64,000 nucleotides of DNA from Deefgea salmonis (GCF_020531905.1 NZ_JAJAWG010000003.1:1-64000); one strand, 5' to 3'; shown: positions 1 through 10,854, numbered from the stretch's first letter. Translations and numbers: made by a program. Notes: generated by a model not told the origin, from the letters alone.

Positions 1-320
1 CATTTTGAGAGTGTAAGCACTTGTTTGACTGGCAAACCAAGCACTCACACTCATCGGCTGTATTTTGTTAAAGATCAGTGGCTTAGGACACACAAAACAG
101 CCTATAAACCGGTGTTTCGTTTGCTGTGTCAGCAGCAGAGAGGCCGAAATATACGGCAGCCCTGCGATCACGTCAACACCTTGTTGTAAAGAAAACGCAA
201 CAAGGTAGGTAAGTGGTTGATTTATATAGAAACAGATTTAACTCAAAAATGCAGCAAACGACAGAAACAAACAAGGGCGCTATCGCGCCCCTATCCTTAA
301 ACCGATTAAAACAAATGTTT
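1..320. other. Left-edge spacer with imperfect hairpin
   Basis: No gene is seen. Positions 8-51 form an imperfect inverted repeat (GAGTGT... paired with ...ACACTC, with an inner TTTG/CAAA pair). It has no T-run, so it is not a clear terminator. The only other recognisable element is the terminator of the RIO kinase gene at 263-291. Confidence 0.4.
263..291 (-). terminator. Rho-independent terminator of the RIO kinase gene
   Basis: A six-base-pair GC-rich stem (GGGCGC 275-280 with GCGCCC 285-290, loop of 4) is followed on the minus strand by a T-rich stretch. It lies about 30 bases beyond the stop codon of the minus-strand kinase gene. Confidence 0.7.
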
Positions 321-1166
321 TTATGGCTGAAAGTCGGGTAATTGCCGTTGCAAATGCTCTTCTTTCACATGCTCAACCTCACGCAAAACGCCGCGCACAT
401 CCACCTTGCGATGATCTTGCTTAATTTTACCTGTAAGTAGCACTTCGGGATGCAGCAAGCCCCCCTCATACAACTTCCAAATTTCTTTACCGTATTGTGA
501 GCCATTGAGTTCAGGTGCAAACTGAGCAAAATACTCCGCCAGATTATCCACATCTCGCTCTAACATTGCTGCTGCTTGATTATTACCTGCAGCATCGACC
601 GCCTGTGGCAAATCAATAATAACGGGGCCATGCTCATCAACTAGAATATTGTACTCGGACAAATCACCATGAATCACCCCAGCACATAACATCAAAACAA
701 CTTGCTTGAGCAACGCAGCATGGTATGTCAGCGCCAGTTCAGCACTCATTTCGACATCATTCAAGCGAGGAGCGGCATTACCATCTTCACCTGTTACCAG
801 CTCCATCAATAAGACACCCTCAAAACAGATATATGGCGTTGGAACACGTACACCCGCAGCGGCTAAACGATACAGATTATCCACTTCTGCATTTTGCCAT
901 TCTTCCTCTTGCATCTGTCGACCATAGCGCGAGCCTTTTTCCATCGCTCTAGCTTGGCGGCTATTTTTTACTTTGCGGCCTTCTTGATAGGCGGCATTCT
1001 TTTTAAAGCTGCGATGATTGGCGTCTTTATATACCTTGGCACACCGAACTTCATCGCCACAGCGCACCACATATACCGTCGCCTCTTTACCGCTCATTAA
1101 TTGACGCAAGACTTCGTCAACCAAACCATCTTCCACCAGTGGCTCTAATCTCTTTGGTGTTTTCAT
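321..1166 (-). CDS. RIO1-family serine/threonine protein kinase
   Basis: 281-residue atypical protein kinase of the RIO family. The sequence shows a P-loop-like SGKEATVY (residues 25-32), the ATP-binding Lys in AKVYK (K44), the catalytic loop HGDLSEYN (D168, N173) and the metal-binding IIDLPQ motif (D185). These are the RIO replacements for the usual kinase HRD and DFG motifs. In archaea and eukaryotes RIO kinases act in small-subunit ribosome maturation; the bacterial members are poorly characterised, so the substrate here is unknown. It stands alone on the minus strand, has its own terminator, and is divergent from the NSS transporter gene with a 270-base spacer. Start ATG fits the family N-terminus. 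Confidence 0.9.
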   Translation of the reverse strand: MKTPKRLEPLVEDGLVDEVLRQLMSGKEATVYVVRCGDEVRCAKVYKDANHRSFKKNAAYQEGRKVKNSRQARAMEKGSRYGRQMQEEEWQNAEVDNLYRLAAAGVRVPTPYICFEGVLLMELVTGEDGNAAPRLNDVEMSAELALTYHAALLKQVVLMLCAGVIHGDLSEYNILVDEHGPVIIDLPQAVDAAGNNQAAAMLERDVDNLAEYFAQFAPELNGSQYGKEIWKLYEGGLLHPEVLLTGKIKQDHRKVDVRGVLREVEHVKEEHLQRQLPDFQP

Positions 1167-1438
1167 TAAATTTGTCTACGCCCTATTTGAATTTTGACTC
1201 AACTCGCTACTTACAAGTCGGCCATTAAAATATTACAATCATTTCCAGCGCGATTCCATTCGAACCAATCAAGCAAAGCCACCCACACAAATAAAGTGGC
1301 GCTACACTTATTTTACCCCCGTCCAAAGTTTTAGTTTGAATCAATCAAAATCTAAGTCTCGGGTTTTCCCTCATGGACAATACACTAGCTAACTATGAAT
1401 AGTGTGCAGTTGTTTACAATTTACTACAAGGGCATGGC

Positions 1439-2794
1439 ATGAGCGCAAGTCGCGATGGTTTCACCTCCACATTTGGTGTCTTAGTCGCCACACTAGGTTC
1501 CGCAGTTGGTTTAGGTAATATCTGGAAGTTCCCCTATATGACAGGCACGAATGGTGGTGCGAGCTTTTTGGTGGTGTATGTTCTTGCCACTTTACTCGTC
1601 GCCCTCCCCGTGATGATTGTTGAAATCATGCTTGGACGCGCCTCTCGCGCCAATGCAGTCACTACATTTGAAGTACTCGCACCGAAAAAGCAGCGTTTTT
1701 GGCCCGTTATTGGCTATATGGGCTTAATTGCGGCAGTACTCATTTTAGCTTTTTACACCGGCGTTGCTGGCTGGGTGTTTGCTTATATTTTCAAATCAAT
1801 CACCGGCAGCATCCACAGCACCGATCCAGCGAGTGCCAAAGCTGCGTTTGGCGCTCTGGTTTCCAACCCGCTAGAAGCCTTATTTTGGCAATGGGTGGTA
1901 TTAGCATGGGCAGGCACCATCATCATGATGGGCGTTTCCAAAGGCATTGAAGCTGCAGCCAAAAAATTAATGCCTATTTTGTTTTTGCTGTTAATTTTAT
2001 TGTGCATCCGTAGCTTAACGCTGCCCGGCGCAATGGAAGGCGTGAAATTTTTGTTTGCGCCAGACTTTAGCAAAATCACTGCCTCGGTCATATTGACTGC
2101 TGTTGGCTTGGCTTTTTTTAAGTTATCGATCGGCATGGGCACCATGCTCACGTATGGTAGTTACTTCCGCACAGAACAAAACATTCCATTAACGGCCACT
2201 CGCGTGATGCTGGCTGATTTGTCCGTGTCACTACTAGCGGGTTTAGCGATTTTCCCGGCGGTGTTTTCATTTGGCTTTGAGCCGGCAGCAGGTCCATCAC
2301 TGGTCTTTATGACCATCCCAGCCGTCTTTGCCAGCATGCCATTTGGGCAGTTTTTTATGGCGCTATTTTTTATCTTGGCCGCCATTGCCGCCACGGGTGC
2401 GATTTTATCGATCATGGAAGTGCCCGTTGCCATGCTGTCTGAGCGCTTTAAGTTCAGCCGCAAAAAAGCCACCTTACTCACACTAGGCGTGATTGGCTTA
2501 TTTGGGATTCCGGCGTCGCTATCATCGTCACTCACCGCCAGCTGGACCTTGTTTGGCTTAAATCCGTTTGATCTTTTCGACTACATTAGCTCAAATATTT
2601 TAATGCCAATTGGTGGTATCTTGATTTGTCTATTTGTTGGCTGGGTTTATGGCTTGCCACAACTACAAAAACAACTGAGCAATGATGGACAACTCAATAA
2701 TGGCGTCATTATTAAAGCCGTGTTTATTTTGGTTCGCTACATCACACCCACGCTGATTTTAGTCATCATGCTGAAAGGACTTGGACTTATCTAG
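1439..2794 (+). CDS. Neurotransmitter:sodium symporter (NSS) family transporter
   Basis: 451-residue inner-membrane protein, almost entirely hydrophobic, with about 11-12 predicted membrane spans. The N-terminus carries the NSS signature: GSAVGLGNIWKFPY (about residues 20-33), the unwound TM1 region that binds Na+ and substrate in LeuT-type transporters. NSS bacterial members import amino acids such as tryptophan, tyrosine or leucine with Na+; substrate cannot be told from sequence. An AAGGG at 1428-1432 sits six bases before the ATG. The stop codon TAG at 2792 is also the first triplet of a 52-bp repeat copy. No transcription partner on this strand. Confidence 0.93.
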   Translation: MSASRDGFTSTFGVLVATLGSAVGLGNIWKFPYMTGTNGGASFLVVYVLATLLVALPVMIVEIMLGRASRANAVTTFEVLAPKKQRFWPVIGYMGLIAAVLILAFYTGVAGWVFAYIFKSITGSIHSTDPASAKAAFGALVSNPLEALFWQWVVLAWAGTIIMMGVSKGIEAAAKKLMPILFLLLILLCIRSLTLPGAMEGVKFLFAPDFSKITASVILTAVGLAFFKLSIGMGTMLTYGSYFRTEQNIPLTATRVMLADLSVSLLAGLAIFPAVFSFGFEPAAGPSLVFMTIPAVFASMPFGQFFMALFFILAAIAATGAILSIMEVPVAMLSERFKFSRKKATLLTLGVIGLFGIPASLSSSLTASWTLFGLNPFDLFDYISSNILMPIGGILICLFVGWVYGLPQLQKQLSNDGQLNNGVIIKAVFILVRYITPTLILVIMLKGLGLI

Positions 2795-2843
2795 GTATTT
2801 ATCTCAACGCCATATTAAACATAGGCTACATTGATATATCCAA
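2792..2843. repeat. 52-bp GGTAT/ATACC repeat, copy 1
   Basis: Starts TAGGTAT and carries ATATCC at the fixed offset of 44 bases (one mismatch to ATACC), with a central ATTAA. Its first three bases are the stop codon of the NSS transporter gene. Weakest right end of the twelve copies. Confidence 0.7.
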
Positions 2844-2845
2844 TA

Positions 2846-2875
2846 AAAAAGCACGAATTGATTCGTGCTTTTTTA
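2846..2875. terminator. Bidirectional terminator
   Basis: Stem GCACGAAT (2851-2858) with ATTCGTGC (2861-2868), loop of two bases, flanked by A-run on the left and T-run on the right. It can serve both the NSS transporter gene (+) and the convergent lipoprotein gene (-). Confidence 0.85.
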
Positions 2876-2894
2876 TTTCAAATGCTGGCAGACA

Positions 2895-3338
2895 TTACAT
2901 TGGAGAAATACGCGCGCTCGAGCCAGAGCCTTCAATATAAACACGCTGGCCTTTATAAATATTGGCCTCAAACGGCTGAGTCACCACCACCAATACACCG
3001 CTATTTAAGCGCACAACAACCTGCTGCCCTTGTTGATTGCCATCATACCGATTTTCGCCATACTTCCCTGCCACCGCACCGGCGATAGCCCCCATTGCCA
3101 TCGCAACATCACGCCCAGTACCTGCGCCAATCAAACTACCCAACCCTGCACCTGCTGCACCCCCTAAAACGGCCCCCACCCCCAATTGATCGGAATGCGT
3201 TAAAGGGACTAAAGAAATTTGTTCAATCACCCCTTGCTGCACTTCATAAGTTTGCTGCTGATTCATGCCGATTCCGGCGCAGCCCGCCAAAATCAAACCC
3301 AGTGCAAGCGCTGTGCACCATTTAAATATGCTTTTCAT
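2895..3338 (-). CDS. Glycine-zipper outer-membrane lipoprotein (SlyB/Pcp-like)
   Basis: 147-residue lipoprotein. The signal peptide ends in a lipobox LAGC with the acylated Cys at residue 20. The middle (about residues 50-95) is a glycine-zipper segment rich in GxxxG-type spacing, GAVLGGAAGAGLGSLIGAG then MGAIAGAVAGKYG, as in the 17-kDa antigen/SlyB/Pcp family. The C-terminal part is a small beta-rich region (VVVRLNSGVLVVVTQ). Family members sit in the outer membrane and are linked to envelope integrity; the specific role here is inferred. It converges on the NSS transporter gene and shares its terminator. Alone on this strand. Confidence 0.88.
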   Translation of the reverse strand: MKSIFKWCTALALGLILAGCAGIGMNQQQTYEVQQGVIEQISLVPLTHSDQLGVGAVLGGAAGAGLGSLIGAGTGRDVAMAMGAIAGAVAGKYGENRYDGNQQGQQVVVRLNSGVLVVVTQPFEANIYKGQRVYIEGSGSSARISPM

Positions 3339-3700
3339 TGCAAAATCCTTTGGCCAAAGCCGATTGATTAAAATGCTAAATAAAAATACTCGTCATTCGA
3401 CACCCGCGCCAATGGCGCAAGGAACTCAACACATCAATACGAACACCGAGATTTCTTACATAAAACGAAATAACATACCACCAGCCATGCAAGCCGAACA
3501 GATGGGGAAAGCTTTACATTGCCATGAGAAAAATCAGTCCATCAATGCGCCAAACCATCTAGAACCGCCTCTTTAATACTTCATTTCGCATCAACTTTCA
3601 TTCACTCTGGCACTAGAAAGCCGACGTATGCATTACACGACTACCGACACAGCGTCTTTTACCGTAAAATCGATGGTTTGCTTCTTACCCACAGGTTGCC
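3339..3700. other. Spacer between lipoprotein gene and alaS
   Basis: This 360-base divergent spacer must hold promoters for both neighbours, but no clear -35/-10 pair is seen. A TAAAAT at 3665-3670 could be the alaS -10 element. A small GCGCC/GGCGC hairpin lies near 3409-3421. Short open frames here have no ribosome binding site and no family likeness. Confidence 0.4.
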
Positions 3701-6316
3701 ATGACATCCGCTCAGATTCGCCAAAAGTTCTTGGACTTTTTTGCCAGCAAGGGCCACCAAATTGTGGCGTCATCCAGCTTAATCCCTTTGAATGACCCAA
3801 CTATTTTGTTCACCAACGCTGGGATGAACCAATTTAAAGACGTTTTTTTAGGTTTTGATAAACGCTCGTACACGCGCGCCACCTCAAGCCAAAAATGCGT
3901 TCGCGCTGGCGGCAAGCATAACGACTTAGAAAACGTTGGCTATACCGCGCGCCACCACACCTTTTTTGAAATGCTGGGTAATTTCTCCTTTGGCGATTAC
4001 TTCAAGCGCGACGCCATCTTTTTTGCTTGGGAATTTTTAACCGGCCCAGAATGGCTAGCCATTCCCAAAGAAAAACTGATGGTCACCGTGTATGCCACGG
4101 ACGACGAAGCTTTTGATATTTGGCATCAAGAAATCGGCATTCCAAGCGATCGCATCGTTCGCATTGGTGACAATAAAGGCCCGGGCGTATCGGACAACTT
4201 CTGGCAAATGGGCGACACCGGCCCTTGCGGCCCATGTACTGAAATTTTTTACGATCATGGCGCACATCACTGGGGTGGCCCTCCGGGATCGGCTGAAGAA
4301 GACGGTGACCGTTTCATCGAAATCTGGAACAACGTGTTTATGCAATTTAACCGCGATGAAGCGGGCGTATTGCATCCGTTGCCAAAACCATCAGTCGATA
4401 CCGGCATGGGTTTGGAGCGTATTTCTGCGGTCATGCAAGGCGTGCACGCCAATTACGAAATCGATTTATTCCAACATCTGCTTGCCGCCGCAAAACGCGA
4501 AACCGGCGCAGCGGATGCTGACTCGCCATCGCTACGCGTGATTGCCGACCATATTCGCTCTTGCGCGTTCTTGATCGCTGATGGCGCTTTGCCAGCCAAT
4601 GATGGCCGTGGCTATGTATTGCGCCGCATTACTCGCCGCGCTGTGCGTCATGGCTATAAGCTTGGCCAAAAAGGCTATTTCTTCCACAAACTGGTCGCGC
4701 CATTGGCTGAAGTGATGGGCGATGCGTATCCAGAATTGCGTCAACGCCAAGAACACATTGTTGAAGCCATCAAAAACGAAGAAGAAATCTTCGGCCGCAC
4801 ACTTGAAAACGGCATGGCTTTACTCGACACCGTTTTGGCCGGTGGCAAACAAGTCCTTGATGGCGATGTGGCATTCAAATTGTCTGACACCTACGGCTTC
4901 CCGATCGATTTGACCGCGGACGTCTGCCGCGAGCGCAATGTCACCGTGGATATTGCGGGTTTTGAAGCCGCACTGGATGTTCAACGCAAGCAATCCAAAG
5001 CTGCAGGCTCATTTAAAATGACGGCAGGCTTGGCCTACGAAGGCGAGGCATCGTGCTTTCATGGTTACACAGAAGCCAGCCGTTCCGCCAAAGTACTCGC
5101 GCTGTATAAAGGCAGCGAATCAGTGCAAAAACTAGAAAATGGCGACGAAGGCGTGATCGTACTCGATCACACCCCGTTTTATGCCGAATCGGGCGGTCAA
5201 GCCGGTGATGTTGGCGTGATTGCGGGCCCTGGCGTATTTAATGTGACCGACACACAAAAAGTAAAAGCCGATGTATTTGGTCATCAAGGCCAAATCATCA
5301 GCGGCGCGCTCCATGTTGGCGACGAAGTCACTGCCAGTATCGATATTGCCAAACGCCAAGCCAGCCAACGCAATCACTCGGCGACGCATTTACTGCACGC
5401 TGCGCTACGCGAAGTACTGGGTACGCACGTGGAGCAAAAAGGCTCGTTGGTGAATGCCGAACGCACGCGTTTTGACTTCTCACACCCGAAAGCGGTCACT
5501 GCGGACGAAATCGCTAAAATCGAAAGTCTGGTCAATCACGTCATCATGGCCAATGAAGAAGCGCAAATTCGCCTAATGAGCTACGACGACGCGATTAAAT
5601 TTGGCGCGATGGCCTTATTTGGCGAGAAATACGGCGACGAAGTGCGCGTTTTGAAAATGGGCGACTTCTCGACCGAGCTCTGTGGCGGGACGCACGTTAA
5701 ACGCACTGGCGATATTGGCCTATTCAAAATCGTCGCCGAAAGCGGTATTGCTGCCGGCGTTCGCCGAATTGAAGCCATTACCGGCACCGCAGCGCTCACC
5801 GCAGTGCAAGCGCAAGACGCCGAACTCAAAACCGCAACGGCTATCGTTGGCGCACATCCGGGTGAATTGATTGGCAAATTGGAAAAACTTCAAGCGGATT
5901 TAAAAGCGACGCAAAAAGAAATCATTAGTCTGAAAGGACAAATGGCGTTTGCCCAATTAGACCAACTCATCGGCGTTGGACTGCGCACCATCAAAGGCGT
6001 GAAATGCATTGGCAGTGTGGTGGAAGACGTTGATCCGGCTACCTTGCGTGAAATGAGCAATAAGTTGATGGATCGACTCGAAAGCGGCATCGCCCTACTC
6101 GCTTGTGTCTCTGAAGGTAAAGTCAGCCTGATCGCCCGTGTATCGCCCGACCTCATCAGCAAAGTCAAAGCCGGTGAACTGGTCAATATCGCGGCACAAC
6201 TGGTTGGCGGCAAAGGCGGCGGACGCCCTGATCTAGCGCAAGCTGGTGGCACTGAGCCCGCCAAACTGCAAGAAGCCATGCAAGCGGCCGCAGTCTGGGT
6301 TGAGAACAAATTGTAA
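3701..6316 (+). CDS. alaS: Alanyl-tRNA synthetase
   Basis: 871-residue class II synthetase charging tRNA-Ala in the cytoplasm, full length for the family. Visible in order: N-terminal catalytic domain beginning [19 protein letters not shown], with motif-2 region [22 protein letters not shown]; an editing domain with the zinc-binding [11 protein letters not shown] and, further on, CGGTHV; and the C-terminal C-Ala domain with a Gly-rich [16 protein letters not shown]. These give both the active site and the Ser/Gly-mischarging proofreading site. Monocistronic: promoter spacer upstream and strong terminator downstream. Confidence 0.98.
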   Translation: MTSAQIRQKFLDFFASKGHQIVASSSLIPLNDPTILFTNAGMNQFKDVFLGFDKRSYTRATSSQKCVRAGGKHNDLENVGYTARHHTFFEMLGNFSFGDYFKRDAIFFAWEFLTGPEWLAIPKEKLMVTVYATDDEAFDIWHQEIGIPSDRIVRIGDNKGPGVSDNFWQMGDTGPCGPCTEIFYDHGAHHWGGPPGSAEEDGDRFIEIWNNVFMQFNRDEAGVLHPLPKPSVDTGMGLERISAVMQGVHANYEIDLFQHLLAAAKRETGAADADSPSLRVIADHIRSCAFLIADGALPANDGRGYVLRRITRRAVRHGYKLGQKGYFFHKLVAPLAEVMGDAYPELRQRQEHIVEAIKNEEEIFGRTLENGMALLDTVLAGGKQVLDGDVAFKLSDTYGFPIDLTADVCRERNVTVDIAGFEAALDVQRKQSKAAGSFKMTAGLAYEGEASCFHGYTEASRSAKVLALYKGSESVQKLENGDEGVIVLDHTPFYAESGGQAGDVGVIAGPGVFNVTDTQKVKADVFGHQGQIISGALHVGDEVTASIDIAKRQASQRNHSATHLLHAALREVLGTHVEQKGSLVNAERTRFDFSHPKAVTADEIAKIESLVNHVIMANEEAQIRLMSYDDAIKFGAMALFGEKYGDEVRVLKMGDFSTELCGGTHVKRTGDIGLFKIVAESGIAAGVRRIEAITGTAALTAVQAQDAELKTATAIVGAHPGELIGKLEKLQADLKATQKEIISLKGQMAFAQLDQLIGVGLRTIKGVKCIGSVVEDVDPATLREMSNKLMDRLESGIALLACVSEGKVSLIARVSPDLISKVKAGELVNIAAQLVGGKGGGRPDLAQAGGTEPAKLQEAMQAAAVWVENKL

Positions 6317-6336
6317 TCACAAAACGCTAAAGCAAA

Positions 6337-6367
6337 CAGCCACCATAAATTCGGTGGCTGTTTTTTT
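6337..6367 (+). terminator. Rho-independent terminator of alaS
   Basis: Perfect 8-bp stem CAGCCACC (6337-6344) with GGTGGCTG (6353-6360), loop of eight, followed by seven T. Confidence 0.92.
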
Positions 6368-6431
6368 ATGCCAATTCATCGGATTAAATTAAGCAAGTAA
6401 AAATCACGATAAATAACGCCCGTCGCCAACA

Positions 6432-6483
6432 AGGGTATGGATGTCAAACTATTAATTAACAAAGCTTATAACAACATACCCAA
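6432..6483. repeat. 52-bp GGTAT/ATACC repeat, copy 2
   Basis: Begins AGGGTAT (6432-6438); ATACCC starts at 6476, the fixed offset of 44. Central ATTAATTAA. Lies between the alaS terminator and the S66 peptidase gene. Confidence 0.88.
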
Positions 6484-6521
6484 TAGATATTTAACCCGCA
6501 TAGCGCAAAACAGAGGAACAA

Positions 6522-7508
6522 ATGACAGGAGACAAATTGAAGCGCGGCGATAAAGTCTGTGTGATTGCACCATCAAGAAGCCTTGGCATCATTTCTCAGC
6601 ACGTGATCGAACTTGCCACTACAAGGCTCAATGAAATCGGCTTAGAAGTTTGTTTTTCTAAAAATTGCCATCAAATGGATGAGTTTCACTCATCATCGAT
6701 TGAAGCCAGAATTGACGATCTGCATACTGCGTTTTCTGATAAAACCGTTAAAGGTATTTTGACTGCAATTGGCGGCCACAACTCAAATCAATTACTGAAT
6801 AAAATTGATTATTCAATCATCAAATCTAACCCAAAAATACTGTGTGGATTTTCAGACATCACGGCTTTAAGCAATGCCATTTATACAAAAACAGAGCTCA
6901 TTACCTATAACGGACCACATTTTTCGACATTAGGCATGGCGCAAGGACTTGATTACACCATCGAATATTTTAAAAAATGTTTAATGAGTGAGAATGGATA
7001 TTCAATCACGCCATCCCAATATTGGTCGGATGATGAGTGGTACATCAATCAAGATCAACGTGATTTCTATCCCAACACAGGATATCAGGTCATTAATACA
7101 GGCCAAGCATCAGGAACGATTATTGGTGGAAACTTATGCACTTTCAATTTATTGCAAGGCAGTTGCTTTTTACCAGAACCAGAAAATGCAATTTTATTCC
7201 TCGAGGAAGATAATCTGCTTGAGCTGAATACACTCAGTGAATTTGACCGAAATTTACAATCTATCATCCATCTAAAATCATTTTACTCTGTAAAAGGTAT
7301 TGTGATTGGTCGGTTTCAAACAGCGTCACAGATTACGCTCGAACAAATTTGCAAGCTGATTCACTCAAAACCTGAATTGAATTCAATCCCTGTCATATAC
7401 AACCTTGATTTTGGACATACAACACCACAAATCACCTTCCCAATCGGTGGCGAGGCTGAAATTATCGCAACAAGCACGCGTTGTGAAATAATGATCAAAA
7501 AACACTAA
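6522..7508 (+). CDS. S66-family peptidase, LD-carboxypeptidase / MccF-like
   Basis: 328-residue cytoplasmic serine peptidase of family S66. The Ser-Glu-His triad can be placed: Ser111 in GFSDIT, Glu228 (or 229) in LFLEED, His299 in FGHTTP. Family members either trim murein tetrapeptides during peptidoglycan recycling (LdcA) or inactivate microcin C-like peptide-nucleotides and give immunity (MccF). The sequence looks more MccF-like in the long middle segment (WSDDEWYINQDQR), but this is a judgement. The gene is clearly AT-richer than alaS next door, with many AAA/ATT codons, which suggests recent transfer. It is flanked by two 52-bp repeats. Start ATG with AGAGGAA upstream. Confidence 0.85.
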   Translation: MTGDKLKRGDKVCVIAPSRSLGIISQHVIELATTRLNEIGLEVCFSKNCHQMDEFHSSSIEARIDDLHTAFSDKTVKGILTAIGGHNSNQLLNKIDYSIIKSNPKILCGFSDITALSNAIYTKTELITYNGPHFSTLGMAQGLDYTIEYFKKCLMSENGYSITPSQYWSDDEWYINQDQRDFYPNTGYQVINTGQASGTIIGGNLCTFNLLQGSCFLPEPENAILFLEEDNLLELNTLSEFDRNLQSIIHLKSFYSVKGIVIGRFQTASQITLEQICKLIHSKPELNSIPVIYNLDFGHTTPQITFPIGGEAEIIATSTRCEIMIKKH

Positions 7509-7547
7509 AGTAAGATCAATAACAAATCAGCAGCATATGTCTTTTAG

Positions 7548-7599
7548 TATGTATCTGCTTATAGCCACTATTAAATAAAACTTAGAGAGCAATACCCAT
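7548..7599. repeat. 52-bp GGTAT/ATACC repeat, copy 3
   Basis: TATGTAT at 7548-7554 (one mismatch), ATACCC starting at 7592 at the fixed offset of 44, with AGCC and ATTAA inside. Its right end runs to the start codon of the DUF1653 gene and overlaps the first bases of it. Confidence 0.82.
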
Positions 7600-7822
7600 G
7601 ACTCCACGTCCAGAACTCGCCCTTGGCGAATATCAGCATTACAAAGGTAATCGTTATCAAGTGATTGATTTGGCCATCCACAGCGAAACGGAAGAATGGC
7701 TGGTGGTGTATCGGCCGTTGTATGGCGAAGGTGCTTTGTGGGTGCGGCCGTACCTAATGTTTGTAGAGAACGTGATAATTGATGGCACCCCTCAAGCGCG
7801 GTTTACGAAAGTAGCTGATTGA
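7598..7822 (+). CDS. DUF1653 domain protein
   Basis: 74-residue protein matching the DUF1653 family: GEYQHYKGNRYQVI at the N-terminus, then WLVVYRPLYGEGALWVRP and a final F. The family is a small all-beta cytoplasmic domain of unknown function, common in proteobacteria. The ribosome binding site (AGAG near 7584) lies within a 52-bp repeat copy, so the repeat supplies the translation start region of this gene. Nothing else appears to be co-transcribed. Confidence 0.9.
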   Translation: MTPRPELALGEYQHYKGNRYQVIDLAIHSETEEWLVVYRPLYGEGALWVRPYLMFVENVIIDGTPQARFTKVAD

Positions 7823-7878
7823 AGGTCAAAAATATGCTTGAGTAGCGACCCAATCGCCACTTACAAAAATATGCGTTT

Positions 7879-7969
7879 CGTAGGCGCGCTTGCCCGCGAA
7901 TAACACCGTGAATGTGAAACACAAATGCCTTGAATTTAAATTGCATTCGCGGGCAAGCCCGCTCCTACG
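7879..7969. repeat. REP-like inverted pair
   Basis: Left arm 7879-7901 and right arm 7945-7969 are inverted copies of a motif with core GCTTGCCCGCGAAT / ATTCGCGGGCAAGC and an outer GTAGG/CCTAC. It is very like the REP palindromes of pseudomonads, arranged as a head-to-head doublet 43 bases apart (a REPIN-like layout). Confidence 0.85.
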
Positions 7970-7983
7970 CGATATTCAGACGT

Positions 7984-8014
7984 AAAAAAACCGCTGCAAG
8001 CAAGCGGTTTTTTT
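7984..8014 (-). terminator. Terminator of purA (bidirectional)
   Basis: Stem CCGCT (7991-7995) with AGCGG (8003-8007) extended by A7/T7 on either side. It lies 15 bases beyond the purA stop codon and can work in both directions. Confidence 0.85.
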
Positions 8015-8029
8015 CATATACGCAGACGA

Positions 8030-9334
<1,305 letters not shown>

Positions 9335-9442
9335 TCAATGCTATTCAAAACAATGGCTATCGTCGCAACAGCAACGCAACGCGCCCGAACTTTAACTTTA
9401 AAATGCTCAATCAGCTAGCCCTTTGCGGGCGAAAGCACTAAT

Positions 9443-10588
9443 TTATTGCAATGGTACGATCTGCCATTGGCCACTAATCAATTGCAATGAGCGGTTAATA
9501 TGCACTTCTGTGACATCAACCCCCAAGTCAACGATGACAATTTCACCGGCATTACGTAATTCACGGATCACCGCAATCAAAGCCATATCATCGCTTTGTG
9601 GCGCTAAAATCGCGGCTTGATGCGTAGGAAACGGCAATGACGTCAATGCGCGTAAATCCAAACTAAACCCTGTTGCCGGCCGTGAGCGACCAAATTTTTC
9701 ACCGACACGGTCATAACGCCCGCCACGCGCCACGGCGCTGGCAAAGCCATTGGCGTAGGCATTAAATACCAACCCGGTGTGGTAGTAACTACCTGGCGAC
9801 TCGGCCAAATCAAAGCGCACACTCATTCCGCGATTGAGCAATGCGGTTTCTAATTCATGCAAAGCATCCAATGCCGCAGTGACCGCATCAATAGCAGGCA
9901 AGGCTTGACGAGCGCGCACCAGCACATCGCTGCCACCATAGCACAGCGGCAAAGCCAAAATGCCTTGGCGCAACTCTGGCGATAAATCGGCAGTCAGTGT
10001 TTCTAATGCCGGTACATCTTTTTGCTGCAAAGCGTTAAATGCCGCTTCTCTAGCATCATTTGGCCAATGCGCCACATCGGCCATCGCGTTAAATAAACCG
10101 ATATGTCCAATCTCAAGACAAAAATCAGTCACGCCAGTTAAAGCCAAACTGGCAAACATTAATTCAATGGCTTCAATATCAGCACCAATACTGGCGCAGC
10201 CATAAATTTCCGCACCGATTTGACGCGGCTGACGATTTGACATCAAACCATCTGGTCGCGTGGTCACCACTGATCCGGCGTAGCACAAGCGCGCAACCCC
10301 TTTACGATTCAAGATATGCGCGTCAATGCGTGCAACTTGCGGGGTAATGTCGGCACGCAAGCCCATTTGACGGCCCGATAGCTCATCGACCAATTTAAAG
10401 GTTTTTAAATCGAGTGCGCTATCGTCTTGCGTAAAGAGTGATTCGACATACTCCACCAGTGGTGGCTCAACCTGCTCATAGCCATACCGAGCGTATAAAT
10501 CGAGTAAAGAGCGACGTAGCGTCTCAAGTTGACGCGACTCCATAGGGAGTACATCGGAAATGTATTCGGGTAGGATCCAGTTGCGCAT
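9443..10588 (-). CDS. hisZ: ATP phosphoribosyltransferase regulatory subunit
   Basis: 381-residue HisS paralogue that lacks tRNA charging and acts as regulatory subunit for short-form HisG in histidine biosynthesis. It has the class II synthetase-like core (PLVEYVESLF, FKLVDELSGRQMGLRADITPQVARI, ARGGRYDRVGEKFG) but no C-terminal anticodon-binding domain, which separates it from the true hisS at 17.7 kb. Starts at an ATG giving MRNWILPEYISDVLP, typical for HisZ. It lies between hflC and purA. Confidence 0.93.
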   Translation of the reverse strand: MRNWILPEYISDVLPMESRQLETLRRSLLDLYARYGYEQVEPPLVEYVESLFTQDDSALDLKTFKLVDELSGRQMGLRADITPQVARIDAHILNRKGVARLCYAGSVVTTRPDGLMSNRQPRQIGAEIYGCASIGADIEAIELMFASLALTGVTDFCLEIGHIGLFNAMADVAHWPNDAREAAFNALQQKDVPALETLTADLSPELRQGILALPLCYGGSDVLVRARQALPAIDAVTAALDALHELETALLNRGMSVRFDLAESPGSYYHTGLVFNAYANGFASAVARGGRYDRVGEKFGRSRPATGFSLDLRALTSLPFPTHQAAILAPQSDDMALIAVIRELRNAGEIVIVDLGVDVTEVHINRSLQLISGQWQIVPLQ

Positions 10589-10614
10589 AGTCCAGACAGA
10601 TCAAATGCCCGCCT

Positions 10615-10666
10615 GGGGTATCCCCACAGAACGAGCGTAAAACAAGATATGGGTAGCAATACCTAC
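10615..10666. repeat. 52-bp GGTAT/ATACC repeat, copy 4
   Basis: GGGGTAT at 10615-10621 and ATACCT starting at 10659 keep the fixed offset of 44. It sits in the hflC-hisZ spacer directly upstream of hisZ. Confidence 0.82.
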
Positions 10667-10787
10667 TACACCACCAGCGAAATCAATACGCCAGCCATTA
10701 GCAAGCGAAGGCCAAAACGGTTACTTAGCAATCACTCATGGCGGCAATTTTTAATCCACTTGCACACCCAATGGCAGACAAGACAAA

Positions 10788-10817
10788 GGGCATAATACCT
10801 TCAAAAGGTATTAGCCC
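10788..10817. other. Strong hairpin between hflC and hisZ
   Basis: GGGC-A-TAATACCTT (10788-10801) pairs with AAGGTATTA-GCCC (10805-10817) around a three-base loop. In minus orientation it is followed only by a short T stretch (CCCTTTG), so it could be a weak terminator of the hfq-hflXKC transcript or an RNA-stabilising hairpin. Confidence 0.55.
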
Positions 10818-10854
10818 CAAGCCCTAATAAAACAACAACCGTTACGCGGCAAAC

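Noticed and set aside
3265-3576. Plus-strand open frame of 103 residues before alaS
   Set aside because: It overlaps the lipoprotein gene on the other strand, lacks a ribosome binding site and shows no domain.
10788-10817. Copy of the 52-bp repeat
   Set aside because: It has AAGGTAT but no ATACC at the fixed offset of 44; it is a simple hairpin.
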